This document shows, in pieces, positions 50,395 to 58,781 of a DNA stretch of 64,000 bases. Made by a program: the position numbers and the translations under genes. The stretch comes from CAZCAQ01 sp964496905. Lineage in GTDB: Bacteria; Patescibacteriota; WWE3; UBA101185; UBA10185. The notes under the pieces are model-generated. The model saw nothing but the letters and a program-made list of their open reading frames with translations. It did no database searches and was not told where the DNA came from. Each line of letters opens with the position of its first letter. Positions within the stretch are counted from its first letter, which is position 1. The stretch spans positions 1 to 64,000 of the forward strand of contig CAZCAQ010000004.1 of NCBI GenBank assembly GCA_964496905.1, written 5' to 3'.

Positions 50395-51333
50395 ATGGTG
50401 TTTTTTACCTTAAAGACAATAAAGACAGTAAAAGTCATAACTCCACTTCTAGTTTTAACTTTGTCACTAGGCCACGTTACAAAAGCCCAGAATGTGGTTG
50501 GTTTTAGCGTATCTCCTCCAACTTTTGAGCTTTCAGCAAACCCAGGTGATACTGTCACTAATGTCATAAAAGTATCCAACCCAACAGATTCACCTTTACA
50601 GCTTGTTGTGGATAGAAGAAACTTTACAGCACAAGGAGAATCCGGAGCAGTAGAGTTAACTGACGAAAACACAACCTTTTCTGTTGCATCATGGATAGAA
50701 GTTACACCAAAAGAAGCAACAATTCCGCCAAAATCTCAAAGTAAGTTTAACTATAAAATAGTAGTTCCACTTAATGCAGAACCAGGGGGCCATTTTGGTT
50801 CAATTGTATTTAGAATTAAAACGGGGGACAACGCCCAAGGGGCTAGTGTGGCCCAAGAAATAGGTTCTTTGTTGCTATTAAAAGTCGCTGGCCCAATTAA
50901 AGAAGATGCTGAAATAGTCTCTTTTAAATCTCTAGATTCATTTTACGAATATGGCCCCGTTGATTTTGAGATTAGAACAAAAAACAATGGAAGCGTCCAT
51001 ATAAGGCCAAAAGGTTACGTTGTCATTTCTGACTTTTTTGGGCGAACAGTAGCAAAAGTAGAAGTTGACCCTAAAAACGTACTACCAGGTGCAATAAGAA
51101 AAACGGAAGCTAAGTGGAACCAAAAATACTTGTTTAGTAAATACACCGCTACAGCAACGCTAAGCTATGGATCAGATAACAAAACAATGACAGCGACAAC
51201 AAGCTTTGGCGGACTTCCATACAAGCTAGTTGGCATTGTTTCTATAGTGGCGGGCATCGTAGCATTTATACTGTTTAAAGGCAGACATAGAATTAAAAAA
51301 GCGTACAAGGTTTTGGTTAGTAGCGAGCAATAA
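50395..51333 (+). CDS. DUF916-like membrane-anchored surface receptor
   Basis: 312 residues: signal peptide (ends VTKAQ, about 31), two Ig-like beta domains, a membrane helix near 280-300 and a basic tail (KGRHRIKKAYK). AEPGGHFGSIVFRI and KNNGSVHIRPKGYVVISD match equivalent motifs in the protein at 47021, so the two are paralogues. In Gram-positive bacteria DUF916 proteins bind WxL surface proteins; here the natural partners would be the exported proteins at 48034 and 49230 or the dockerin protein downstream. The start directly follows the mini-ORF stop. Confidence 0.72.
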   Translation: MVFFTLKTIKTVKVITPLLVLTLSLGHVTKAQNVVGFSVSPPTFELSANPGDTVTNVIKVSNPTDSPLQLVVDRRNFTAQGESGAVELTDENTTFSVASWIEVTPKEATIPPKSQSKFNYKIVVPLNAEPGGHFGSIVFRIKTGDNAQGASVAQEIGSLLLLKVAGPIKEDAEIVSFKSLDSFYEYGPVDFEIRTKNNGSVHIRPKGYVVISDFFGRTVAKVEVDPKNVLPGAIRKTEAKWNQKYLFSKYTATATLSYGSDNKTMTATTSFGGLPYKLVGIVSIVAGIVAFILFKGRHRIKKAYKVLVSSEQ

Positions 51334-51338
51334 AAAGT

Positions 51339-52298
51339 GTGCCAAGATTACTTCAAACTTTGCTTATAGTTCTAGCTCTCGCCACTTTTTCTGTTAAACA
51401 TACTCAAGCTCAAACTAACTTAAATGTCTCCTTGCAGGTAGGTGACACTACAATTACTTTAAGTGGTAAAACCTCTCCTTCAGCAATAGTAACAATCAGT
51501 GAAGACAACGCCATAGTAGGTACAACAAGCGCAGATTCATTAGGAAATTTTACAAAGACGCTGGACTCACAAAACGAAGGACTACACGAGTTTTCGATTT
51601 ATGCAACAGATACTTCATCCACAGTCACTGCAGTTACAACTGTATCCTTAAGCGCTGCTGCATTTGAAAACACCTCGGTCTCAAACATAATTCTACCTTC
51701 AACAATGTATATTACTAATACAAATGTGGACCAAGGAGACCCTATTACTCTAAGTGGATATGGAGTGCCTAGTTCTACCATACAAGTATATATCTCTACT
51801 GTTACAGGTTTTTCAACTACCACAAGCGATTCTAATGGCTACTGGACCTATACAATTGACACCACAAACGTTAGTGGGGGAGAACACAGTGTATATGTAA
51901 AAGTCGTAACTCCAAGCAATTACACAAGTCTTTCTAGTACACAAACTACAATTTCGGTTGATGTGCCAGCCGCTGACAACGAGGGCGACGACGACGATGA
52001 GGACGATGACAATGATAATGACGAAGACAGCGACAACAATGATACAATTATAGAAACAGTAACAAATCTAATTACGGATGGTTTAAGCAAAACAGAAGCA
52101 GATGAGACGCTTTTGAATATACTATCTTACTTTGATATTGATAAGAGTGGTAAGATTGAAATGAGCGAATTAGAACTTGCCCTTAGAAGGTGGATGCTGG
52201 AGGCCAAAGGTAAAGGTAGCGGCAACTGCGACCTTAATTTTGATGGCAAATGTAATATAGTAGATTTTTCTATTTTGCTCTATTACATAGATAGATAA
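51339..52298 (+). CDS. Exported dockerin protein with Ig-like repeats
   Basis: 319 residues: signal peptide (cleaved near HTQAQ, about 25), two bacterial Ig-like domains (about 28-105 and 125-205), a strongly acidic Asp/Glu/Asn linker (about 212-235) and a C-terminal type I dockerin: an EF-hand loop at 266-277 (DIDKSGKIEMSE) and a second at 298-309 (DLNFDGKCNIVD), each followed by a helix. Dockerins bind cohesin domains in a calcium-dependent way; the next gene encodes one. Start GTG 51339, five bases after the preceding stop. Cargo domains are Ig-like, not enzymatic. Confidence 0.82.
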   Translation: MPRLLQTLLIVLALATFSVKHTQAQTNLNVSLQVGDTTITLSGKTSPSAIVTISEDNAIVGTTSADSLGNFTKTLDSQNEGLHEFSIYATDTSSTVTAVTTVSLSAAAFENTSVSNIILPSTMYITNTNVDQGDPITLSGYGVPSSTIQVYISTVTGFSTTTSDSNGYWTYTIDTTNVSGGEHSVYVKVVTPSNYTSLSSTQTTISVDVPAADNEGDDDDEDDDNDNDEDSDNNDTIIETVTNLITDGLSKTEADETLLNILSYFDIDKSGKIEMSELELALRRWMLEAKGKGSGNCDLNFDGKCNIVDFSILLYYIDR

Positions 52299-52299
52299 T

Positions 52300-53280
52300 A
52301 TGAAATATCCAGGAGTTAAAACATTTTTTAAATTAATTTTCTTTATCATTTCGTCATGGTTGTTAATTCATTTTTTTGGACTTTTTGGGGTATTTTTGGC
52401 AATTGCATACCCAATTTGGTGGTTTTTTGTCCCAAGACAAATTCCTTGTTTGTATTGTCAAACACATAAAGATCAAGAATGGTGCCCTTTATGTCACAAA
52501 ACTGTAAATAAGGCCAATGGAACAAGCCCAGAAAGCATAAAATCAGCTTTTTTGAATAGCTTTTTGATTTTGTTAATTTCAGTGCTTTCTCTTGGTTTTA
52601 TTTTTGTCGAAAGCCAAATTTTAACCAGAATGGGAGTTGTAACAACAAACAAAACAGCGACTTTTGAAATCCCGGCCGGAGGCGAGCGTAAGGTTGGAGA
52701 AAGTTTTCCAATGGAAATTAATCTAAATGATCTTCAAACTACTATAAACGCTTTTCAGGCCGATTTAAGGTTTGATCCTACAATCGTTGAGGCAGTAGAG
52801 ATTACAACTAAAGACTCGTTTGCCACTATTTCTGTTCAAAAAGAAATAAACAACGAACTGGGCTACATAAGATTTAGCGGGGGACTGCCAAATCCAGGTC
52901 ATAAAGGGCCCGAAGCATATGTAGGGACGGTGTATTTTAAAGGAAAATCCCCAGGAGTTACCGACGTTAAGTTTTTGCCAAGCTCTATGGTCCTTGCAAA
53001 TGATGGAAAAGGAACAAACGTGTTAAAAGATTTTGCTAAAGCTTCATACATTATAGTACCGGCAGAACCAGATGATATTTTTCCTGATATAAGTATGGTT
53101 TTTGAAGATGTCTCAAATATAAATGAAGCAAAAACCATGGATTTTACAGTTGATGGTAAGGTTCTTGGAACAGCCGATTCAATAAACCCAAATGTAATTG
53201 AGGAAAACCTATCATTAAATCCTTTCATGCTTATTGGAACACTGGATAGAATAATATTATCGCTCTGGCAATTTCAGTAA
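52300..53280 (+). CDS. Membrane-bound cohesin-domain protein
   Basis: 326 residues. Two membrane helices (about 9-44), a zinc-ribbon-like element (Cys50, Cys53, Cys62, Cys65), a third helix (about 86-108), then an outer cohesin-type domain (about 125-255): VGESFPMEINLNDLQTTINAFQADLRFDPTIVEAV, ELGYIRFSGG, and YVGTVYFKGKSPGVTDVKFLPSSMVL are cohesin signatures. The C-terminus ends in a hydrophobic segment. It starts one base after the dockerin gene, so receptor and ligand are made together. It would fix the dockerin protein to the cell surface without sortase. Confidence 0.82.
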   Translation: MKYPGVKTFFKLIFFIISSWLLIHFFGLFGVFLAIAYPIWWFFVPRQIPCLYCQTHKDQEWCPLCHKTVNKANGTSPESIKSAFLNSFLILLISVLSLGFIFVESQILTRMGVVTTNKTATFEIPAGGERKVGESFPMEINLNDLQTTINAFQADLRFDPTIVEAVEITTKDSFATISVQKEINNELGYIRFSGGLPNPGHKGPEAYVGTVYFKGKSPGVTDVKFLPSSMVLANDGKGTNVLKDFAKASYIIVPAEPDDIFPDISMVFEDVSNINEAKTMDFTVDGKVLGTADSINPNVIEENLSLNPFMLIGTLDRIILSLWQFQ

Positions 53281-53334
53281 AACAGCTACTCAAATGCTCA
53301 AAAAACTTATACAATACATCCGCCCAATCCAAAC

Positions 53335-55599
53335 ATGCCAAGAACATACATTGAGTCTGAACCTAGAATAATAAACAAAGTACTGTCCAAAGAAAACAAC
53401 AAAGACTTTTTATATCTTGCCACAACAAACGAAAACAAACTTAGAGAATTTAAAAAACTAGTCCCTCACAGAACAATAGTTGCCGTAGATTTGTCGTTTG
53501 ATGAGGTTCAATCACTTGATCACTACGAAGTAGCGCGGAAAAAAGCCAAACTAGCTTTTGAAAAATACGACTATAACCCATTGTTAGTAGAAGATACTGC
53601 TCTTGAAATTACAGGGCTAAACAACAGGCCTGGAACTTTTGCCGATTTTTTTATTTCTGACCCCGAAATGCGTCGCCGTATAGCCGTAGATTGGCTAAAG
53701 GATAAGGATAGGCGTGCTACAGTGCGAGTATTATTAGCTCTTTATGATGGAGTCGAAGTCTTTATTTTTGAAGGCATTACACATGGTGAAATAGCAGAAG
53801 AGCCAAGAGGGTACTTTAATTTTGGCTTTGACGACATTTTTATTCCAGCAGGGCAACCAAGAGGTGAAAAGCGAACATTTGCAGAAATGTCGTTGGATGA
53901 AAAAAATAAGTACTCAATGCGCCGAAAGGCTATTGAAGATTATTTAGCCCGTGAAGACACGCTAAGACTTGGAAGGTACGTACTAGAATTACCTGAGCCT
54001 TTTGAATCAGAAATTTTGCGAGTTAGACTAGATAAAATCAACACAAAAAAAGCCGCAGTAAAATTTGCATACACACTTGAAGCAATTGAGGGCAATAAAC
54101 CCAATCCGTCATTTACTGCCCCCAATTTTGAGCCAATTATTAAGCAACATTCCATTTACTACGACCGTTTTGTTGTAAAAAAAGACACTCCTAGCATAGG
54201 ACTGATAATTACAGATATAGACAAATCCGAACTTAAACTTAAAAAAAACGGTGAAAGCATTTTATGGCAAATGGGACCAGAGAGAAGGGAATTGGCACTT
54301 GCTCAGCGCGCAGAGTATTTTTTGCATAATACAAGCCCAGAAATCATAAAAATCATCACTCAAATGGAAAAAACACAGGCTTATCCTAAAAAAATTAACA
54401 AAAGAAGCGCAACTTTAGAGACTCTTTTGCAAATAGATTACAAAGATACGCCTTTTTACGCACGCGCAATTAGAGAAGTAGGCTATAAAAAGCTTGCAGC
54501 AGACAAAGAAGTTAGCCGTCGGTATTCGACTCAATACGGACTTTTTAACAAAATAGGCAAGTACCCAAGACTCATGATAGGAGTTGGATCAATGCCCGCC
54601 GTATCATGCTGGAGAGACGTCATTTTAACAGCCATAATAGGCCACATGCCGGTTTTTGTGGCAAGAAACAACATATATGCTGGAAACAACCCTCTGCGCA
54701 TTAAACTAATTCAAGAAGTCAAAAGAGCGCTTGAAGAACAAGACCTGCCAGCACAAGTAAAAAACATAGTAGAACGAAACATAGGCACAGCAATAGGAAG
54801 CGGAAACCCTTTGGAAGAACTAAAAATCGCCAAAGATCTGTATAAAAAGGCTGGAGTTAAGCTTTTTAGAATTTACGGCATAAATAGCGATCCGCGTGTG
54901 GTTAAAACCGCAGAACTATTACGCAAAGAATTTGGCACTGAAATTGAAATTTTTGCTGGCCAAATCATAGATAAAACTCAAGGACTTGAACTTATTAACA
55001 AAGCCAAGGTCGACGGATTAGTTTTTGGCCATGGGGGAGGGAGGCAATGTACAAGCGCAACAAACGGCATGGCTCTTTCTTCGCTAGAAGAAATTTACAG
55101 CGTAGTTACAGACGAACGATTTAATTCAACAACTTTGCTCCATGAAGGTGGCGTAGCAAAAACAGTAGGCGGGCTAATAGTGCTAGGCATTGACGGTATA
55201 ATTTACAATCAACAGGTTACGCGCGGAACAATCGAAACTGGCGGTCTTTTTGTTCAAAACAAAAGAGGGGAGTTCGGCCAACCTTACAACGGAAGCGCAA
55301 GTGCTCCCACTATGATAATTGAAGCTGCTAATCCAACTTTGCACGACAAAATGCTTTATTACTCAGGACGAACAAAAGTTCCAGAAGGCAAAAAAGGTTT
55401 TACTTTTTACGCCGAGAAGGCCAATTCTATGGCATTTTGGATTGAAGATTTTAAACATCAAATGGCACGTACCTTAGCCGACCTAGGCGTTCGCGATATG
55501 TGCGAACTGCGCGAATTTATTGAGGGATATGACAAGGAGTTGTTGCGGATTGTCACACCTGATGCGTCGCAACTTTCTAGTGCATGGGGTACTAAATGA
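53335..55599 (+). CDS. Ham1-type NTP pyrophosphatase fused to an IMP dehydrogenase-like barrel
   Basis: 754 residues. Residues about 25-205 are Ham1/RdgB-like: LATTNENKLREFKKL, VEDTALEITGLNNRPGTFADFF and RTFAEMSLDEKNKYSMRRKAI (the usual SHR is SMR). Residues about 410-740 resemble an IMPDH/GMP reductase TIM barrel: GVGSMPAVSCWRDV, VDGLVFGHGGGRQCTSATNGMA with the putative catalytic Cys572, and LLHEGGVAKTVGGLIVLGIDGIIY. The middle part (205-400) is unassigned. Ham1 turns ITP/XTP into IMP/XMP, and IMPDH acts on IMP, so both halves would handle the same purine nucleotides. A fusion of this kind is not familiar to me. Confidence 0.78.
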   Translation: MPRTYIESEPRIINKVLSKENNKDFLYLATTNENKLREFKKLVPHRTIVAVDLSFDEVQSLDHYEVARKKAKLAFEKYDYNPLLVEDTALEITGLNNRPGTFADFFISDPEMRRRIAVDWLKDKDRRATVRVLLALYDGVEVFIFEGITHGEIAEEPRGYFNFGFDDIFIPAGQPRGEKRTFAEMSLDEKNKYSMRRKAIEDYLAREDTLRLGRYVLELPEPFESEILRVRLDKINTKKAAVKFAYTLEAIEGNKPNPSFTAPNFEPIIKQHSIYYDRFVVKKDTPSIGLIITDIDKSELKLKKNGESILWQMGPERRELALAQRAEYFLHNTSPEIIKIITQMEKTQAYPKKINKRSATLETLLQIDYKDTPFYARAIREVGYKKLAADKEVSRRYSTQYGLFNKIGKYPRLMIGVGSMPAVSCWRDVILTAIIGHMPVFVARNNIYAGNNPLRIKLIQEVKRALEEQDLPAQVKNIVERNIGTAIGSGNPLEELKIAKDLYKKAGVKLFRIYGINSDPRVVKTAELLRKEFGTEIEIFAGQIIDKTQGLELINKAKVDGLVFGHGGGRQCTSATNGMALSSLEEIYSVVTDERFNSTTLLHEGGVAKTVGGLIVLGIDGIIYNQQVTRGTIETGGLFVQNKRGEFGQPYNGSASAPTMIIEAANPTLHDKMLYYSGRTKVPEGKKGFTFYAEKANSMAFWIEDFKHQMARTLADLGVRDMCELREFIEGYDKELLRIVTPDASQLSSAWGTK

Positions 55600-55692
55600 A
55601 GAGACCACGGGCTAAAGCCCATAATCTCTTCTTTCCTGCTTCGTTTTCTTTCTCGCATCTCACGCTAAAACGTGGAATCTCCTCGCAGGAAA
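55600..55692 (+). repeat. Structured intergenic RNA element
   Basis: Nested hairpins: AGAGA/TCTCT around GGGC-TAAA-GCCC (55609-55620), then TTTCCTGC (55632-55639) with GCAGGAAA (55685-55692) around CACG/CGTG. No T-run at the end. Role unknown. Confidence 0.5.
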
Positions 55693-55700
55693 TAATTCAA

Positions 55701-55728
55701 TTGAAAAAGCCTACATTACAGGTAGAAT
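55701..55728 (+). promoter_or_regulatory. Promoter, leaderless
   Basis: TTGAAA (55701-55706), 16 bases, TAGAAT (55723-55728), six bases, ATG 55735. Confidence 0.6.
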
Positions 55729-55734
55729 TATATT

Positions 55735-56280
55735 ATGATGACAAGTATTGCTCCAGAACCCAAAGGTAGCTCACGAACCAAAGAAATACTCATTTTTAGT
55801 CTAATTGGGCTGTTTGTACTAATTGTATTAATGTTGCCTTCATTGTCGCTTTTATATCTAAATAATAAAAAACCCGAATTGGGGCAATTTTTTAAATATG
55901 CCTCAGAAAAAACCAAAACTGACATTATTAATGAGATAAATACAGATAGTATTGAACCATATAACGAACCAATTCAAACAAACACAAATACTCAGAACAC
56001 GGCTACAATCACTCAGGCTATTACTGATGTGTATACAAAAAATGGCCTGCAACTTAGTTTGTTTACATACCCTGCACAATGTAATGTTGCCCGGATTACA
56101 GGCGATTATGTTCAATTCAACAGCATAAAGTGTTACTCTGAAAGTGAAATCGGCGCTCTTAGAGGAAGTTTTAAAGTGTATTTTGATCAAGCCACGCCTC
56201 AAACTCAACTAAACATAATAGAAACCAGCATTTTAAGAATTATTGGGCAAGGAACTCCTTACCCTCCAGTATCAAATTAA
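55735..56280 (+). CDS. Single-pass membrane protein, unknown
   Basis: 181 residues: short cytoplasmic N-terminus, a membrane helix (about 18-43, ILIFSLIGLFVLIVLMLPSLSLLYL), and an extracellular part with a Thr/Asn/Gln-rich linker and a small domain with two cysteines. Unknown family. The first of two adjacent Met codons lies six bases after the -10. The SPFH gene follows 15 bases later, so the two are probably co-expressed. Confidence 0.6.
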   Translation: MMTSIAPEPKGSSRTKEILIFSLIGLFVLIVLMLPSLSLLYLNNKKPELGQFFKYASEKTKTDIINEINTDSIEPYNEPIQTNTNTQNTATITQAITDVYTKNGLQLSLFTYPAQCNVARITGDYVQFNSIKCYSESEIGALRGSFKVYFDQATPQTQLNIIETSILRIIGQGTPYPPVSN

Positions 56281-56295
56281 GTAAAAAAGGAAATT

Positions 56296-57204
56296 ATGTT
56301 TCAAAGTACAACAAACTCGGTGCAATCATTTGTAAGACTGGTTGCGTTTGTAATTTCAGTAATAATTTTGTCAGTTCTTGTAGTATTGCCAATTGCTGCG
56401 TTTTCAAGCTCCATTTCGGGGTCTGCGCTATTATTAGGTATTCCAGCACTGGTTTTTGTAGTGTGGGCATCGGCAATTATCTGCAAAATGTTTTTTATTT
56501 TGCCTGAATGGGAAGCAATGGTCGTTTTACGACTTGGAAAATTTGACGGAGTAAGGGGAGCGGGCTTTTTTGTAATTCCTCCATTTATTTACTCGGTCGC
56601 ATCAATAGTTGATATGCGAATCGAAACCCACCAAGTAGAAGCAACTGCCACACTGACCAAAGATAACGTAGCCACAAAAGTAACTGCAGCTCTAGAGTTT
56701 AAGGTAGAAGATGCGCGAAAAGCCACTATGGACGTACAGAACTACCGTTTGTCGGTAACCTGGCTAAGTACTGAAGCCTTAAAAAATACAATTGGTTCTT
56801 TGGACTTAAAAGAACTATTAAGCGACCGCGAACGTATTGCTGAACAGCTTAAAATTCAAATTGACCAAGGAGCAGCAACATATGGAGTTGATATTAGAGC
56901 TGTTCGTATTACTGATATTGATACACCTCAGCAATTAATGGACGAGTTAGCCGCAATTGCAAGAGCAAAAAGGTCAGCTGAAGCAAAACAGATAGAAGCA
57001 GAAGCAGAGGTTTTAGTTGCTGAGAAAATAAACGAAGCCAGTTCCAAACTAGAATCTAGTAAATATGGTATGCGTTTGCGCGAACTGCAAATTTTAAACA
57101 GTATGAGCAAAGAAACCGGAAGTATGGTCATCATTTATCCATACGGCGATAGAGATGGCGAAGAAATAGCGCACAACGTAACAGGGCATCATAAGGCGCA
57201 ATAA
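56296..57204 (+). CDS. SPFH / band 7 (stomatin-like) membrane protein
   Basis: 302 residues. Two hydrophobic stretches (about 15-62), then the band 7 domain: EWEAMVVLRLGKFDGVRGAGFFVIPPF, VDMRIETHQVEATATLTKDNVATKVTAALEFKVED, and a coiled-coil C-terminus (RAKRSAEAKQIEAEAEVLVAEKINEASSKL). SPFH proteins form ring oligomers that organise membrane patches. Shine-Dalgarno AAGGAA before ATG 56296. No NfeD-type protease partner is adjacent. Confidence 0.9.
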   Translation: MFQSTTNSVQSFVRLVAFVISVIILSVLVVLPIAAFSSSISGSALLLGIPALVFVVWASAIICKMFFILPEWEAMVVLRLGKFDGVRGAGFFVIPPFIYSVASIVDMRIETHQVEATATLTKDNVATKVTAALEFKVEDARKATMDVQNYRLSVTWLSTEALKNTIGSLDLKELLSDRERIAEQLKIQIDQGAATYGVDIRAVRITDIDTPQQLMDELAAIARAKRSAEAKQIEAEAEVLVAEKINEASSKLESSKYGMRLRELQILNSMSKETGSMVIIYPYGDRDGEEIAHNVTGHHKAQ

Positions 57205-57224
57205 TAGTTAAACATAAAAGAAGC

Positions 57225-57270
57225 GCCGAGTTAACTTGTAGTTTATAAATAAACTAAAGTAACTCGGCAC
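57225..57270. terminator. Bidirectional hairpin
   Basis: GCCGAGTT (57225-57232) pairs with AACTCGGC (57261-57268), with an inner perfect TAGTTTA/TAAACTA stem; between convergent genes. Confidence 0.65.
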
Positions 57271-57274
57271 TAGA

Positions 57275-57511
57275 CTATTCGGGACACCTACAGCGTGTTG
57301 CAGCACTTGTTTGTACGTAATTTCGTACCCCCTTGCATTGTTTACAATAAAAAATACTGTAATAATGCACCCATGGTAAATTACAGCGGATACACCCAAG
57401 TCCAACATTAATCTTCACCTTGTCCTCATAACATGGACCATGGGCGGGGTCCGTACAAGTTACACGAGGCAAATATTGGATTTTTTTCGTGGCCACGATA
57501 ACATCCTCCAT
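57275..57511 (-). CDS. Small cysteine-rich, zinc-ribbon-like orphan protein
   Basis: 78 residues from ATG 57511. Cysteines include CIRC and CKQC pairs about 20 residues apart, a zinc-ribbon pattern, and a CRCPE end. Function unknown. The frame is open up to a TTG at 57562, but the likely -10 boxes (57559-57554 and 57549-57544) lie after that codon, so the ATG at 57511 is preferred, although no Shine-Dalgarno is seen. It has a CCTATAG-type promoter and shares a hairpin terminator with the SPFH gene. Confidence 0.5.
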   Translation of the reverse strand: MEDVIVATKKIQYLPRVTCTDPAHGPCYEDKVKINVGLGCIRCNLPWVHYYSIFYCKQCKGVRNYVQTSAATRCRCPE

Positions 57512-57553
57512 TGCAAAAGATTGAGTGAACAACAAAATACCACATTTTATCAG

Positions 57554-57572
57554 ATTATGCAATAACTATAGG
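57554..57572 (-). promoter_or_regulatory. CCTATAG-type promoter
   Basis: On the minus strand: CCTATAG (57572-57566), six bases, CATAAT (57559-57554); TAAAAT at 57549-57544 is an alternative -10. Confidence 0.45.
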
Positions 57573-57592
57573 TTGCGTGGAATGACTTAAGT

Positions 57593-58660
57593 CTAAAGCG
57601 TTTGAACTTCATCCACGTCCAAATGAAACTTCTTGTGAACATCCTTTAACTGCTTATTAGTCACATGCGTGTATATCTGCGTGGTTGCAACGTTACTATG
57701 CCCCAAAAGCTCCTGGACTGACCTTAAATCAGCTCCTTGGCTAAGCAGGCCAGTGGCAAAACTGTGCCGTAAAGTGTGAGGAGTGGCATCTGTAGCAATT
57801 CCAGCCTTAGTAATATACTTTTTAACGAGGCGTTGAACACTACGGACTGTTAACCTTAAAGACTCGCCATCAAAATCATTATTTTCCATCTTTTTGCCGC
57901 TGTAGCGCAAAAAAAGAGGCTTAAATTTATCACGTCGAGTACTTAAATACCTCGAAATCCAATTCTTTGCCGATGGTGACAGGTAAACAGTTCGAACTTT
58001 TCGACCTTTTCCAATAACGGCAAACTCGCCGGTTTCAAGCTTTATGTCTTCTACATTAAGGTTAATAAGCTCGCTAACGCGAAGTCCTGTACTAAAAAGG
58101 GTCTCGAGTATGGCTTTATCACGAATTCCGGACTTTTTGGACAAATTTTGAGAGTCAAACAGGCGCTTTAATTCGTCATTGTCCAATACTTTAGGAATGC
58201 GTGGCTCAGGCTTGCCTAAAATGATTTGTTCGGGAGCAAGTACTTCCATTTGTTCTTCAACGATTAAATATTTTAAAAAGGCTCTAATAGAGACTAAAAA
58301 GGTCTTTTGAGTAGATTTTTTGAACGATTCGTTAGATTTGCTACTAATACGGCGATTTAAGTCCAATCGGTAGCTTCTAATAAGCTCACCGTCTATGTCC
58401 TCGGGTGTAATCTCTTCCTCACCCAAGCGTGCGTGAAGCCAATCGGTAAAGTCATTTAGGTAAAAATGGTACATTCGTATGCTGTTTTGGGACAAGTTCT
58501 TCTCAATTTCGCAAAATTCAAGGTATCTTTGCACTAATGATTCCAGACTTTTAGCGCTTCGCTTAGGAGGAGGGGACTGGTTTTTTGGCCTGGTTGCAGC
58601 AAGGGGGCTCGGAGAAGGTGAGTCAAGTATTATAGATGCTACTAGATCTTCTTGGGACAT
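57593..58660 (-). CDS. xerC: Tyrosine recombinase XerC/XerD-type
   Basis: 355 residues. SAM-like N-terminal DNA-binding domain (SLESLVQRYLEFCEIEKNLSQNSIRMYHFYL) and catalytic domain with Arg in TGLRVSELINL, Lys in IGKGRKVRTVYL, HTLRHSFA (His-x-x-Arg), LGHSN (His) and the nucleophile Tyr in TQIYTHV. A Pro/Ser-rich 40-residue N-terminal extension is unusual. It probably resolves chromosome dimers at a dif site, although a mobile integrase cannot be excluded. Leaderless promoter. Confidence 0.92.
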   Translation of the reverse strand: MSQEDLVASIILDSPSPSPLAATRPKNQSPPPKRSAKSLESLVQRYLEFCEIEKNLSQNSIRMYHFYLNDFTDWLHARLGEEEITPEDIDGELIRSYRLDLNRRISSKSNESFKKSTQKTFLVSIRAFLKYLIVEEQMEVLAPEQIILGKPEPRIPKVLDNDELKRLFDSQNLSKKSGIRDKAILETLFSTGLRVSELINLNVEDIKLETGEFAVIGKGRKVRTVYLSPSAKNWISRYLSTRRDKFKPLFLRYSGKKMENNDFDGESLRLTVRSVQRLVKKYITKAGIATDATPHTLRHSFATGLLSQGADLRSVQELLGHSNVATTQIYTHVTNKQLKDVHKKFHLDVDEVQTL

Positions 58661-58667
58661 TATAGTT

Positions 58668-58696
58668 ATTGTACAGGTTTGATAACTAAATTACAA
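58668..58696 (-). promoter_or_regulatory. xerC promoter, leaderless
   Basis: On the minus strand: TTGTAA (58696-58691), 17 bases, TACAAT (58673-58668), seven bases, ATG 58660. Confidence 0.7.
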
Positions 58697-58724
58697 AAAG
58701 CGACGTTAAGTATGGGGAAACATA

Positions 58725-58771
58725 GGCATGAGCGAAAACAAGGTAAACTAACCTTAGTCAGCGCTCATGCC
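58725..58771 (-). terminator. Hairpin terminator
   Basis: GGCATGAGCG (58725-58734) pairs with CGCTCATGCC (58762-58771), with an inner AAGGT/ACCTT pair; weak T-run on the minus strand. Confidence 0.6.
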
Positions 58772-58781
58772 ATATTACACT

